64,000 bases of DNA from Exophiala sp. HKRS030 (taxonomy: Eukaryota > Ascomycota > Eurotiomycetes > Chaetothyriales > Herpotrichiellaceae): NCBI GenBank assembly GCA_023897205.1, contig JAHWDD010000005.1, positions 1,302,001 through 1,366,000 on the forward strand. The letters are read 5' to 3'. Each line of letters begins with the position of its first letter. Position 1 is the first letter of the stretch. Below are positions 53,367-64,000 of this stretch, piece by piece. Below the pieces are notes generated by a model. It saw only the letters and a program-made list of their open reading frames with translations, was not told where the DNA came from and did no database searches. The position numbers and the translations under genes were made by a program.

Positions 53367-55342
53367 TCTGCCATAATAGTTGAGGATTCACACCAAGACG
53401 GGTGCAATCTGAAAGACCCGAACTCTGTGAAAATGTCGTGATAATGAGAAAAGAGGGAAGGCGATTCAGAATGATTGAAAGCGTCTGTAATGGTCAAAAT
53501 GCCCAAGATTGTCGATTAGTATGGAAGGATGTGGTGGTGACTCTGTAGGGCTGGAACTAACACAACTTATATTGGGGACTAAAAGGTGCGGGAAGGTGGT
53601 ACTGGATTTCCTTGGGACACAGTAGGAGGCCAGGCAAGGTACCTAGTTAAGCCAGGTACAAGTATTAGGTAGTACTCCGTATCCCGTAGCTTGGGAGTTC
53701 CACCCAAGATTGATTTATTCGCCTGTCTTAGCTAGAGTACCTCAGGTGTCTATCTACAGATGATATACGGATCCCTAGTTGGCTTAATTGATTAAATAAT
53801 ATTGTACCAAGAACCTGTACAATTTAATTACCGTAAACATCATCCGCAGTCCATGTCTTGCCCTTCTACTCCTCCCGTTGGTAGCGACTCCGTACAATAC
53901 GAATAATACGAAGGAGCTGGGCCCACGGCGAAACCGGCGTCTACTCAATGTGACACGAATACCACCTACAGCGCCTCAGCAAATTACGCCATGATCATTA
54001 TCAGTCGCATTAACTCAACGGGGAGTAGCAGATGCAGGGCACTTCAACACTGGGCAAAGTTCGCTTACGCATCGCATCAACCTGTGACCCCCTTTGCAAG
54101 GATAAGGTCGTGGTCGATTGGTGTTTGGATGATCCGCCTTGGGCAATGATTCCATCCCCGTCTTTGGCCCATGATCGACACCGCAGATTCAAGCCAGAAA
54201 TCCTGTCTGGAGTATGAGGTTTAAGAGCACACAAGGACCAGAGAGGCGGTGGCCATTACCATCATCACTCCACTCCGATGATGTGTTGGTGATATTACTC
54301 CGTATTGCCTCCGAGGTCTTTTGACTGGTAAATGTCAGCTTCCGCCCTCGCCCTGCAAGCCATGGATAGTGTTTTATCGATTCCGTACGTACAGCACCTC
54401 GCACCGTCTTCTAGGCATTGTTATCGGCGATTTCATGAAGCACCTACACCATTTTATGCGCCTCTCGGTTTACCAACCTAGGTAAAGCTTCTTGAGCGTT
54501 CCTAGAGTTTCTACCTGGCTTCCTCCTTTCGGTCGATCTTCTAATGTACCTCCTGACATGGACAACCCGACCTCCTAGTGCCCCTCTAATATGGTCGCGC
54601 TGATGCGCCCCAGTGGTTGAATCACTTGGCTTCAGTTGGACAAGCTCCGAAAACGGTGACACGTTCCCTTATCCTACGGCAAAGCCATTGAATGTGCTTT
54701 CGATCACCACTCCATGTCTGGGATGATGTCAAGAGCAAGGATTTGAAGGGAACAAACAATCGTGGGCGTTTCAAGAGGTAAGAGGTTGAGACTACGCTGC
54801 CATCGACTTTAGAGAAGCGTAAGGCACTGGTGAGGCATAACCAGCGGCGCAGTCTGATTTCGGTGAATATGTTCGTCTCTTTGACACGACTGTGGAAATA
54901 CTGCAGCTTACTCTACCTTTGTCTCCAATTCAAATACGTAGGAGGATTCTAGAGTAAGAAGAAGCACTCCGTAGTCCATTTACCATTTCAGTTTCTACCT
55001 ACCAACTCCGTACCTGGAAGCCAATGATGAGGCCTGGATAGGTGATAGCGATCGTAGACAAGACCTTGACAAGTGTTCTATGGATTATTGTTGCTACTGG
55101 TTATTGTCAGACAAAATTATGCCACTTTCACCACTACGCGATTCTTACCCCGGATTTACCATCACTTTCGCAATAATTCCTCCCTGCACTCGAGCCCACT
55201 TCAAGCCAGCGTGTTCGAAAACTACAGTGTGCAACACCACTTCCTTGGGCCATGGTCATATCTCGAGCCCATGCCTTCCTGCACCATCATCTTGTGCCCT
55301 GAAGTTCTTTAGATTGCCTGTCGGATTCGTATTATTGATTCT
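53367..55342. other. 2.0-kb divergent intergenic region
   Basis: Between the Zn2Cys6 gene (-) and PDI gene (+). No gene supported. It is AT-richer around 53780-53840. Confidence 0.45.
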
Positions 55343-56874
55343 ATGGCTCGTTCAAGCCTCCTCGCTTGGGCGGTGCTTGCCCTCATTTGTCTTGAGGTTG
55401 ATGCCTTCTACAGCAAGAATTCTCCTGTCCTTCAGGTTACGGGGAAAACATACGATTCTCTCATCGCCCAGTCCAATCATACATCTGTACGCCGACAATG
55501 CCCCTCCCTTCAGTTCATGACTAACGCCTGCTCCAGATAGTAGAGTTCTACGCACCGTGGTGTGGACATTGTCAAAACCTCAAACCTGCCTACGAGAAAG
55601 CTGCCAAAAACCTTGCTGGACTGGCCAAAGTTGCTGCTGTGGACTGTGATGACGAGGCAAACAAACCATTCTGTGGACAGATGGGTATCCAAGGATTTCC
55701 CACTCTGAAAATCGTCAAACCCGGCAAAAAGCCAGGACGACCCATTGTCGAAGACTACAACGGACCCAGATCAGCAAAAGGCATCGTGGAGGCCGTTAAG
55801 GATAAGATACCCAACCACGTCAAGAGATTACAGGGCGAAGCTCTCGAAGAGTGGTTGGAAGATCCTTCTACCCATGCAAAGGCCCTCATCTTCACGGACA
55901 AAGGGACCACTAGCCCCCTCGTCAAAAGCCTGGCCGTAGACTTTCTTGGAAACATTGCTTTTGCCCAGATAAGGCACAAGGACACTGCTGAGAAATTTGG
56001 TGTGACGACCTTACCCACGGTCCAGCTTATCCCAGCTGCTGGTGAAGCACCTATCCCTTATGACGGCGAAATTAATCGGGAGGCCCTGGTGGCGTTTTTC
56101 AGTCAAGTTGCGTCGCCCAACCCAGATCCTGCTCCGAAGAAGGCGAAATCACCCAAATCAACATCGAAGAAGGCGAAGTCCTCGAGATCTGCATCCGCGG
56201 CATTTTCCAAAGCCTCCGAAGCTCATAAATCATCCGATTATGACGACTTCTTGGGTAGCTCTGGGACGATTGTACTGGACGATGATACGCCAACAGAGTC
56301 ACCACTTCCTATCGTGGAGCATGAGGAGAAGCCCATGGTTGTCCCAGATGTGATACCCCCGATTCCCACAGCTAGCACTGCTGCCGAGCTTGAAACTGCC
56401 TGTTTGACTCCAAAGAGTGGCAATTGTCTCTTGGTTCTGGTTCCGGCGAGTGCTGATCCAGAGGAAGTGTCTCAACCCGCGACTTCTGCATTGGCTGGAA
56501 TCGCTGAAATCGTGCAGAAGTATAGTAAACGCAAAGCCAATATGATACCCGCCTATGCGGTCACAGCTGACAACCCAGCTGCGATCAAAATTCGACAAGA
56601 GTTGGGATTTGCAGCTGATGGTAGCCTTGAGATCGTTGCCTTGAACATGAAGAGACGGTGGTGGAGAAGATATCAAAGCGAGGGCCACAATATTCTCGAT
56701 CTTGAGAATTTCATCGACGCCATCAAACTAGGAGAAGGTTCGAAGACACGATTACCTGATACTTTCGGAGGTTCAGCACCAGAGTCGCCTGCGTCTGAAC
56801 CAAGTGAAGTTGTTGAGGGTGCTTCGAGTACAGTCCACGAACAAACTGCGTCTACCGAACATGATGAATTGTAA
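55343..56874 (+). CDS. ER protein disulfide isomerase (P5/Mpd1-like), HDEL-tailed
   Basis: Two exons: 55343-55486 and 55537-56874 (50-nt intron with CTAAC branch site), giving 493 aa. Signal peptide [21 protein letters not shown]. The first thioredoxin domain has the active site WCGHC (Cys57, Cys60) and cis-Pro in GFPTLKIV. A second thioredoxin-like domain (about 145-245: [28 protein letters not shown]) lacks CxxC. A Lys/Ser/Pro-rich linker and a further C-terminal region follow, ending in the ER-retention tetrapeptide HDEL. This is the layout of fungal P5/PDIA6-type or Mpd1-like oxidoreductases that form and shuffle disulfides in the ER lumen. The intron falls three codons before the strand that carries the active site. 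Confidence 0.93.
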
Positions 56875-57352
56875 CGTTCTTGAGCAATTCTTTGATTGAT
56901 ACTGCACAGACTTGAGAGTCCTGCTTAGACAATCAGCACCGAGCGATTGATTAATTGCTGAGTCCCATCATACCAATTATTATCATCTGACTCTGAACTA
57001 TCCTGACGTTGTCGACTTCACTCGACTCTCATTTGTGCTTTTGTCGCACCATCCACTTACTCTGCCCCTCTTCCGCTTCCTGCCCTCCTTTCTCACATTT
57101 CACTGACTTTGGGTGGTGAATATTGCGACACCCTGAGGATGATGAACATCTCCTGGTCTCAGCCCTTTCATTGCTACCATCGAGATCACTTGTACCTAGG
57201 CTTTTTTCTGGCCATCATATTTCGAGGAAACTCTTGGAAGTCGTTATTTCTGACGGTTTTGTCGACCATTTTATCCAGGCTGATTGAATTTATGATACCT
57301 TTCTGTGGCTTTAACTCAGTTTCGCCAGCCAACACGGTTGGATCCTGGTAAG
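56875..57352. other. Tandem intergenic spacer
   Basis: 478 bp between tandem plus-strand genes, with no gene supported. The next reading frame stays open from a GTG at 57305, but the first ATG is at 57353. Confidence 0.5.
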
Positions 57353-60169
57353 ATGACAACAATCCCACCAGCCGATGCGGGCTTGACTCATCCTGAAACA
57401 GATGCTAGCGAAATTGAATCAGACAAAGGTATAATGAATCGAGAAGAAATGACTATGTCATCTTCTCAATGTGGCTCAGTTTCGCCGATGAACACTCCCG
57501 TGTCAGATCGGCCGGCTGTAATCAATGATTTTGAAGCTGCAAACCCAAAGGACGAGATCATTGCGCAGAAACATTCCACCCAGTCTGATGAGAAGCTCCA
57601 GCAGTCTTCGACCGTTTTATCCATGGAGTCTAACGAAATCGATATCACAAGAGACCAAAATGCCGCAAGCACTTGTGACACGCTTAGTCGGGTCAGACAG
57701 GGTCTTCGAGAAGGTAGATTTGAGATACCTCCTTTCAAGAGCCATGACTACGATGATACTACACACCCTGCAGGAACTTGCCGATTTCCTTCGATTCCGC
57801 AACAACTTTATCTGTCACCGCTCCGTCGCCGCTTTGATTTGTCACATCTGCTGCCCGACAGAAGCCTACCTTTCAATTGCCAGATCATGGAGCATGTGAA
57901 ATCATGGGCAGAGCTAGGGACCAGAATCGAAGATGACGCACGACGAAAAGAGGTTCTTGATCATGTTTTTGATGTTTTGCAAAAAGCATGGTTCGAAGCA
58001 CTGCGCCTTGGCTACGACTCAGGAATATCAGCCCCAGATAGCGGCAAACGTCGTCAGCGTCCGCCTATGGCTCCTACTTCTGGCAAGAGACAGTTGAATC
58101 TTGGCCAGCTTCCGCCCTTAGCTAGACCTCGCCAGAGGAAAGTAGAACCTTCAAAATTACCGATCTTCGTGTCGGAAAGCTACAAGAACTCCCAGTTTTG
58201 GGGCGTTACTGCGGGCGAGCTGAAGCAAGCTGGCATCTCCGAGAATCGTGTCCGTAAGAGAGCTGCAACCGACTTGAGTGCTGGTGACGAATTGTTACAA
58301 GAGGTTCTTGATGATTTGGAAACAGAAGATATTTCTGAGACGGACTGGCGGCGCACGGAGGAAGTCACGCCGTTAAATCCTCTGGGTCGAGATCTCCTTC
58401 ACTATTCTCTCTTTGAGGTGCAGATGTCACGACGTAGCCTCAACAACCTCGAAGGGCTCTATGTCCGATTCACAACGAAACAACAAAAGTTGAATACCCA
58501 GAAACGCATTGATGAAGAAACGAAACGCCACAATCTATTTCTTGCCCTTGCTCTTGAGGTCAACGATCGAGCTGAGACTACATCCTCCATGTCACCAGAA
58601 AGTGTTGACCAAGAAGGATACAATCTCGGTAGGCAGTTTCCGGACACTGGCAAAAAAAATTCTGCCGTTGGCATACCCTTGATCGATTTCATGGAGAAGG
58701 TTATCGCTGTGACTAATATAGGAGAGCTCAGACGGTTAGCCAGCTCAGGATCGTTTATCGTCCCTGAATTCGTTTCCGACACAGATATTCTCTTTACAGA
58801 CTCCCAAAGCGATGAGGAGATCGCCAGGACTGCCTTGAGAGACCTCCTGCAGGATATCCATTCAATCAATTCTCTATCTACTGCTGCCGAACAAGCAGCT
58901 GGCGACCCGGAGAGACACCTGCGCCTAGAGACTGAAACTGCACAGTTGGAGAAGAGGATTACTGAAAAGAGAAGCCTCTTAGCAGACCTATTCTCTAGCC
59001 TGAAACACCAGTCTCTGAAAACTGATAACGACAACGATGCATCTAAAGATGTTGAAATGGGAGGATTTCATGATGATGCACAAGTTCTTATATTGGGCGA
59101 GTGTGCTACCACAAGCGAGAATTTCTCCAAAGATTCCCATGAGACAAAGTCTTCAGACAGTATTTCCACAAATACCAATGATCAGGAAGAGGTTGATGCT
59201 GACCGGGTTGAATGCCCCCAGACGCCCCTCGCGAAACATGATCATGATGCCACGATGGAGCCTTGTCCACCCTGTCTTCCTCCTGCGGGGAGTAAGGATG
59301 AGGATATTCATGTCGCTTCACCATCCTCTTCGCAAGGAGAACAAGCCTCGGAAACCCGCAACCAGTTTGATGGGAAACAACTAAACAACATTATCTCCAA
59401 AGCTCTCGAAGAACAGGCCGGGAACCAGTCTTTGGTGGTGAAGCTGCGATACCCCAAAGGCTTCGATCCCGACAAGCTCACAAGCGAAAAGGTCTTTAAT
59501 CACAAGGGGTTCCGCTACCGTTACACTCGCGCCTCAAGCCTCGCTGAGCGTCGGGAAATGGACGAATATCTAGGTTCATATGTGCGACAAACCTGCGAAT
59601 GTCCAGTCCCAAATTTTCGTTTTGGAAGGTACGAAGCGCTCTGTCATCCCGCTGACCCCAGCCGAAAGACAATCATCCATGGAATCTGGGACAACAGCGA
59701 TGGCAGCAAAGCAGAAGAAGCCGAATGGTTCTACGGCGGCGGTGCTGACTGTCAACCACCAGCAGTCCAGCACGATCACAATCTCTGGATGAAGACTTGG
59801 AGGCAGAGTACTACCGGCGAAGGGGAGGGAGAGTCAGATGCCCAAGCCCAACAAGGACCTGAACCGGATCAACCACAGCTCGTGAACAAGAATCTGAAAA
59901 ATGTCCTGAAGATCAAGATCAAGACGAAGCCTAATGCGAACATTGGCAAAAGACGCAAAATGCGACCCGGCAGTCAATCACGAGCCAGGCCGTTACCAGC
60001 GTCACCGTTGTCACAATCCGTGACAACATCGTCCACCAAAGCCCGGAAACGTGCCAGATCAGCGTCTGCAGGCAGACCGAGATCGAAACGACATGCTGGC
60101 AAGCAAGTCAAGTATACCGAAGTTGATGGCGGCGTCGACGACGATGATGAATTTGTGCCATCAGATTAA
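57353..60169 (+). CDS. Large unknown protein, probably nuclear
   Basis: Single exon, 938 aa from the first ATG. The first 130 residues are Ser/Glu-rich and disordered. A helical region from about 175 to 215 (IMEHVKSWAELGTRIEDDARRKEVLDH region) precedes basic and Pro-rich linkers. A second helical or coiled stretch lies at about 365-420 and around 520-560 (RHLRLETETAQLEKRITEKRSL). The best-conserved-looking block is near 665-800: LVVKLRYPKGFDPDKL, then VRQTCECPVPNFRFGRYEALCHP and GIWDNSDGSKAEEAEWFYGG. The C-terminus is strongly basic (KIKIKTKPNANIGKRRKMRP, KARKRARSASAGRPRSKRH), looks like nuclear/DNA-binding tails, and ends with DDDDEFVPSD. No known domain recognised. It converges with NAT10 181 bp away. 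Confidence 0.75.
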   Translation: MTTIPPADAGLTHPETDASEIESDKGIMNREEMTMSSSQCGSVSPMNTPVSDRPAVINDFEAANPKDEIIAQKHSTQSDEKLQQSSTVLSMESNEIDITRDQNAASTCDTLSRVRQGLREGRFEIPPFKSHDYDDTTHPAGTCRFPSIPQQLYLSPLRRRFDLSHLLPDRSLPFNCQIMEHVKSWAELGTRIEDDARRKEVLDHVFDVLQKAWFEALRLGYDSGISAPDSGKRRQRPPMAPTSGKRQLNLGQLPPLARPRQRKVEPSKLPIFVSESYKNSQFWGVTAGELKQAGISENRVRKRAATDLSAGDELLQEVLDDLETEDISETDWRRTEEVTPLNPLGRDLLHYSLFEVQMSRRSLNNLEGLYVRFTTKQQKLNTQKRIDEETKRHNLFLALALEVNDRAETTSSMSPESVDQEGYNLGRQFPDTGKKNSAVGIPLIDFMEKVIAVTNIGELRRLASSGSFIVPEFVSDTDILFTDSQSDEEIARTALRDLLQDIHSINSLSTAAEQAAGDPERHLRLETETAQLEKRITEKRSLLADLFSSLKHQSLKTDNDNDASKDVEMGGFHDDAQVLILGECATTSENFSKDSHETKSSDSISTNTNDQEEVDADRVECPQTPLAKHDHDATMEPCPPCLPPAGSKDEDIHVASPSSSQGEQASETRNQFDGKQLNNIISKALEEQAGNQSLVVKLRYPKGFDPDKLTSEKVFNHKGFRYRYTRASSLAERREMDEYLGSYVRQTCECPVPNFRFGRYEALCHPADPSRKTIIHGIWDNSDGSKAEEAEWFYGGGADCQPPAVQHDHNLWMKTWRQSTTGEGEGESDAQAQQGPEPDQPQLVNKNLKNVLKIKIKTKPNANIGKRRKMRPGSQSRARPLPASPLSQSVTTSSTKARKRARSASAGRPRSKRHAGKQVKYTEVDGGVDDDDEFVPSD

Positions 60170-60350
60170 GTCAGAGGTTTATTTAGAGAGTATTTCAACA
60201 TCACCACCCACCTTGAAGTCGTTGATGGATACCAGAAAAGCATTTGAGCCGTCTGAACTACAGCTACAGAGAGTAGCACTGGCGGACTTATTAAATAAGC
60301 CCGCACAGAGTTCCGGCAACTTGGAATTTACTACTAGAGCTGATCATAAA
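60170..60350. other. Short convergent spacer
   Basis: Only 181 bp separate the stop codons of the 938-aa protein gene and NAT10, so their 3' UTRs probably overlap. Confidence 0.7.
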
Positions 60351-63300
60351 TCATCGATGTCTTTTGTGATCCTTGTCTTTGCTGCTCCTGTGCTTCTTCT
60401 CGCCGTCCCCTCTGTCCTTTTTCTTTTGTTTCTTCTTCTTCTCGCCACCATCATCTTGACGATCGCCATCGCCGGTGGTGGTCTCATCCGCCTTTCTCTT
60501 GTTCTTCCTGACGCTCTTGACGCTGACGGTCGTGCTGCTTTTCCCGCCGGGCGCGAGAGCCGCCTCTCGGACTTGCCGCTCCGCTTCGGCCCAGGCCGTG
60601 TCGTCGTCGCCCTCGCCGCCGTCGCCGTTTCCTTGGCCGGTTCGGATTTCATATCTATTCGACAGAAAGGCTGGTATTAGTTCAGACTTGTTTTGATCAA
60701 TCAACTGGCACGTATTCATGGTGTTTGGGTCATGTCACGCCACGCCGTGATGATGAAATTTGGATAACTGTCCTCGATGAATAATGTACTTACTTGTCCA
60801 GAGGCAACGCGTCGATCAGAGCGCGCTGCTTCTCTTTGAAAGCCGGGTCGACCATGTCGTCGTCGTCGTCATATTTGTCGTCGTCATCATCATTTCCAAG
60901 AACGGACTGAGCCGGGACTTGGACGCGAGATGTCATCCCATTGGACCCAGCGCCAGAATTGATGGCGTCGCTCTTCTTCTCCGGCAACTCGGCCTCGACC
61001 GCACCGGACACGACCGACCTGAACGCCGTGCTGACCTTGCGCACGACCTTGATGAACATGGCCAGGAGCTGGTTGCTGGGCAGGTTCAGTTCCTTCTCGA
61101 CGTCGCCGAGGTCCTTGCGCTGCAGGCCAATGGCGAGAAGGATGCTCTGCTGCACGCCGGAGAGACTGACGTTGCACGGGGCGAGCTTGAGTCGGCCTGT
61201 GAAGAAGAGCATGGCGATCGAGGGCATCAGGTCGAGGATGACGTGGTAGTCCAGCAGGTTGTTGGCGTACGATTCGAGTCGCGCGAGGTCAAAGGGAGAA
61301 AACAAAGCGTCGAGTTCGGGTTTGGTCAGTGGAGCAACAGTGGTGCTCGGCTCTGCTGCGGCCGAGGTCGCCCGTGTCGCCGATTCGGAGATACTCAGAG
61401 ACTGGATGGATGAAAAGGTGCGGAACTGGTATGACAAGAGGGTGAGGAAACGTTTGTGGAAGTCTTGGGCGTATGCGCTGAGCCAGGACGAGTCCGCACC
61501 GGTTCCGGCGGTGGTGGAGAGGGGCTTGAGCATCACGCACGAGTGCTCGCCCGTGATGTCGTTGGGCGTTTGGCGCAGGTAGACGGGTGCGAAGGAGGCT
61601 CGTTTCCAGAATTTGTGGAGTGGTTGGGTCAGTCCGAATGACACGCCCAGGTAGTCGAGATGGTTGGGCCGTCGTTCGGACAGTTTGCTAAAGAGAGGCG
61701 GCATCTTTTGGATATCGCGGACCCGGATGTTGTCGTCAAGAAGGGTGGATGATTCGAGTTCTGCGTCCGTGAGGCGGGGCATGTGCTCGGCGCTTTCTAT
61801 CGACTCGTTCTCAGAGAGAGATGTGAATTTGCCTTCGTAAAAGTCCGTGAGGAGTTGTAGGGCGCGTGAACCGTAGCCCATGTTGAGGTACTCCGGGTTG
61901 GTTGCGATGCGGACAACGCGTGAGCCTGAGAGGCCAGCGAACTCGGAATCCTGGAATTGTTGGCTCACAAGCCATGGGATGAGATCACCTCCTGCACGTT
62001 GACCGCGGGACAGAGAGTTCAGAACGGCGTTCTTGCTGATGCGGCCTTCCAGCGCGACTTGGATGACACAGAGAGGCTCGGGGAGTCTGTTGGAATCTTC
62101 GGGGATGGGTGGGATGAGGACGAATAGTTGATGCGCGGGAGCGTCAGACATTAGTTGAAGGTCGTTGGGTGAGTTTTTGTAGTGGCTGGCAACGTACAGG
62201 GCCATCATTTGCTGGAGGAATTTCTCGGATACGGGGTGGAAGGAGAAGAGTGTGTCTCGGTTAACATGGACGAGCTCGCATGTGGAGGGGTGAGGTGTGC
62301 CTTGAGTGTTCATCTTAGATTTAGGAAGCGTCGCATCGAGACAGAGTAAACGATTCAGCCATTTCTCAACCCCATCACCTGGGGCGTACCGAATGGGCTC
62401 AGAAAGAGTGATCTCTCGCAAGGAGCGACCTCCATTATAGACCTTTTGACCATCTTTGGCGGCTTTGCCAGTGGACTTGTCGGTGATTTCGAGATCGTCC
62501 CCGTTGACAACACCACCTCTGGATTGCTCGCGTAGTTGTTGGACCAATTTGAGGGACAATGACCGACCAGTGCCTTCGTAACCGTTGATTGTTGAGGCCA
62601 TGAAGACAAGATACGGCCCCATCAATTTCCGGACGAGAGGAAGAGGAATGGCAGCCGCCTCGTCAATCACAACCAATTCAGCCTGACCCAGAACGTGGGC
62701 ATCTTGAGGTTGGATATACTGTATCGTTTGCCTGTGCTGGCGGTGAACATTGATCCGTACAATGGCCTTGTTGTAGTCCGGATTTGTTGACTGTAAAATA
62801 GTGTAGTCGACATGATCCATGTACTCAAGAGCATCGAATCCCTTGATTACAAACTCGAAAAGAGTCTTCAAGTTTTCCGGGCTGGGGGATGTTATGAAGA
62901 TATTGCTGTAACCATGGGCTATTGCTGCGGCTACAGCGACACCAAGAGCGGCCGATTTGCCTCGTCCTCGAGCAGCTGTCAAGGCCACTGTACTTCGGAG
63001 TGTCTTCTCGGATATGGCATCGACGAACGTGAGGAGCGCTTTGGCCTGGTCAACTGTCTTCGCCAAAGAAATGAGAGGACCAACAGGCTTGCTCTCAAGC
63101 AAGCTATCCTTGATCTCTTTCAGTTCCTTCTTGTTGGGCAGCACGCTGTCCTCTGCTGAGACGGGCGGGGGAAGAGCTTGGACATTCTTTCCACCAGATA
63201 TGGGCAACACATTCATCTCGTCGTCGATCACCAGACATGACTCGCACGAACCTAATGATAGAATGAAGCGTTCATTGAATCTTGCCACAACATCATCATG

Positions 63301-63828
63301 TGCTTCAGTCCGATATCTGGAGTGGACGTCCATCGACATCGTGTAAAGTTGTTTTAAACTCTTCATTCCTTTCAAAAGCAGCAGCACCAATCCTCCACCT
63401 TCAACGGTTTCAATGGTTCGGGCTAGCAGGTTGGGAGTGATCGCCTCGAAGTCTTGCAATATACACATGCCATATGTGTTACCGAGAATCTTTTCCGTCT
63501 CTTTATAATAAACGTAACGAATGTTGTGCAGAGTGACGAAGAGTTCAAAAGGGTCCTCGGTGTTCGCATCTCGAATACCTCGTTTAACCTCTTTCTTGAT
63601 CTTTGCTTCTCGTTTCTTCCGGTGGCTCGTGAAACCAAGGAGATCTTTCTTGTATGCCCATAGTACTGACTTGTTCTGTTTCACATCGACTGAGGACATA
63701 ATGTAGTGCAGATGGACAATGACATCCTTTGCTCTGTCGCCGACGACGACCACGAAACTGCGCTTCTTTTCCTGGATGCCATTGCGAATGAGCGCTGGAA
63801 TGCGCGAGTCGATCGCTTTTCGAGGCAT
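60351..63828 (-). CDS. KRE33: RNA cytidine acetyltransferase Kre33/NAT10
   Basis: Two exons: 60794-63828 and 60351-60654 (139-nt intron, GTAAGT...AATAG), giving 1112 aa, the usual length. Start MPRKAIDSRIPALIRNGI at 63828. Domains in order: the DUF1726/TmcA N-terminal region to about 215; a RecA-like helicase domain with P-loop ARGRGKSAALG (about 286-296) and DEAAAIPLPLV; a GNAT acetyltransferase domain with IATNPEYLNMGYGSRALQLL; and a C-terminal tRNA-binding domain. The tail from the second exon is a Lys-rich nucleolar-type extension (KKKKQKKKDRGDGEKKHR). It uses acetyl-CoA and ATP to make N4-acetylcytidine in 18S rRNA and in tRNA (with Tan1), and is needed for small-subunit ribosome biogenesis. 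All motifs intact. Confidence 0.96.
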
Positions 63829-64000
63829 TTTTGCAATGTCCCGGCCTCCCTCCGCCTCAGATATCAGCTGATCATGAAGGGATTGGGAATACCAAATGGT
63901 AGAAGGTCTTTCGCGATAAAATTGCCTGCGACGAGAATCTTTCTCCAAAAAATTATTTCGGCAGACCTGCCTCTATTGACAATAGGCGTGGAGAAGGCGA
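63829..64000. other. NAT10 5' flank at right edge
   Basis: Leader or promoter of NAT10. The in-frame extension up to 63948 lacks family similarity and is treated as 5' UTR. No other feature. Confidence 0.5.

Noticed and set aside
57305..57352. Upstream extension of the 938-aa gene from GTG
   Set aside because: GTG is not a normal start in fungal nuclear genes; ATG at 57353 is the first methionine.
60784..61413. 209-codon + strand ORF opposite NAT10
   Set aside because: Shadow of the NAT10 C-terminal coding region.
1..64000. Secondary-metabolite core genes, rDNA, 5S rRNA, telomere repeats, viral or prophage sequences
   Set aside because: Looked for on both strands; nothing matching was seen.

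Overview
The window is nuclear DNA of a filamentous ascomycete (Pezizomycotina; the order cannot be fixed from sequence alone, Eurotiomycete or Dothideomycete-like). The reasons are short GT-AG introns of about 50-110 nt with CTAAC/CTGAC-like branch sites, Zn2Cys6 regulators, a TRI12-type MFS exporter, a GH16 glucanase, a ZIP transporter with a His-rich loop, an HDEL-tailed ER protein, and one intron-containing tRNA. There are no operons, CRISPR arrays, phage genes or rDNA. Gene models were rebuilt by hand-splicing, and the exon lists are in the entries.

Layout. 0.6-7.8 kb: borealin-type chromosomal passenger protein (-), epoxide-hydrolase-like alpha/beta hydrolase (-), ZIP transporter (-), MYND-SET methyltransferase (+). 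8.1-15.8 kb: tRNA-Thr(UGU), one doubtful three-exon gene, then a gene-poor island holding an SNF2 helicase relic, frame-broken coiled-coil ORFs, a 15-bp minisatellite and AT microsatellites. 15.8-20.6 kb: two divergently transcribed membrane-protein genes. 21.0-26.5 kb: a nine-exon Zn2Cys6 regulator divergent from an MFS transporter, followed by a deleted Tc1/mariner transposase relic. 27.8-31.3 kb: SnoaL/NTF2-like protein and secreted GH16 glucanase. 33.2-40.3 kb: TFIIS, fumarate reductase-cytochrome b5 fusion, NAD(P)-dependent reductase. 42.3-53.4 kb: a zinc-cluster-less fungal transcription-factor-like protein, cyclophilin H, an unknown basic protein, a GPALPP/DUF3752 protein and another Zn2Cys6 regulator. 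55.3-63.8 kb: ER protein disulfide isomerase, a 938-aa unknown nuclear-looking protein, and the Kre33/NAT10 RNA cytidine acetyltransferase.

Most genes are housekeeping (chromosome segregation, transcription elongation, RNA acetylation, splicing-associated cyclophilin, ER folding, zinc uptake). The accessory flavour comes from the regulator/exporter pair at 21-26.5 kb, the two other regulators and the degenerate 8-16 kb island. No convincing undescribed multi-gene system was found. The most noteworthy details are the damaged or non-canonical splice donor inside the zinc cluster of the 21-23.5 kb regulator, three stop-free introns whose lengths are multiples of three and which hide inside ORFs, the fumarate reductase-b5 fusion and the transposon and helicase relics.
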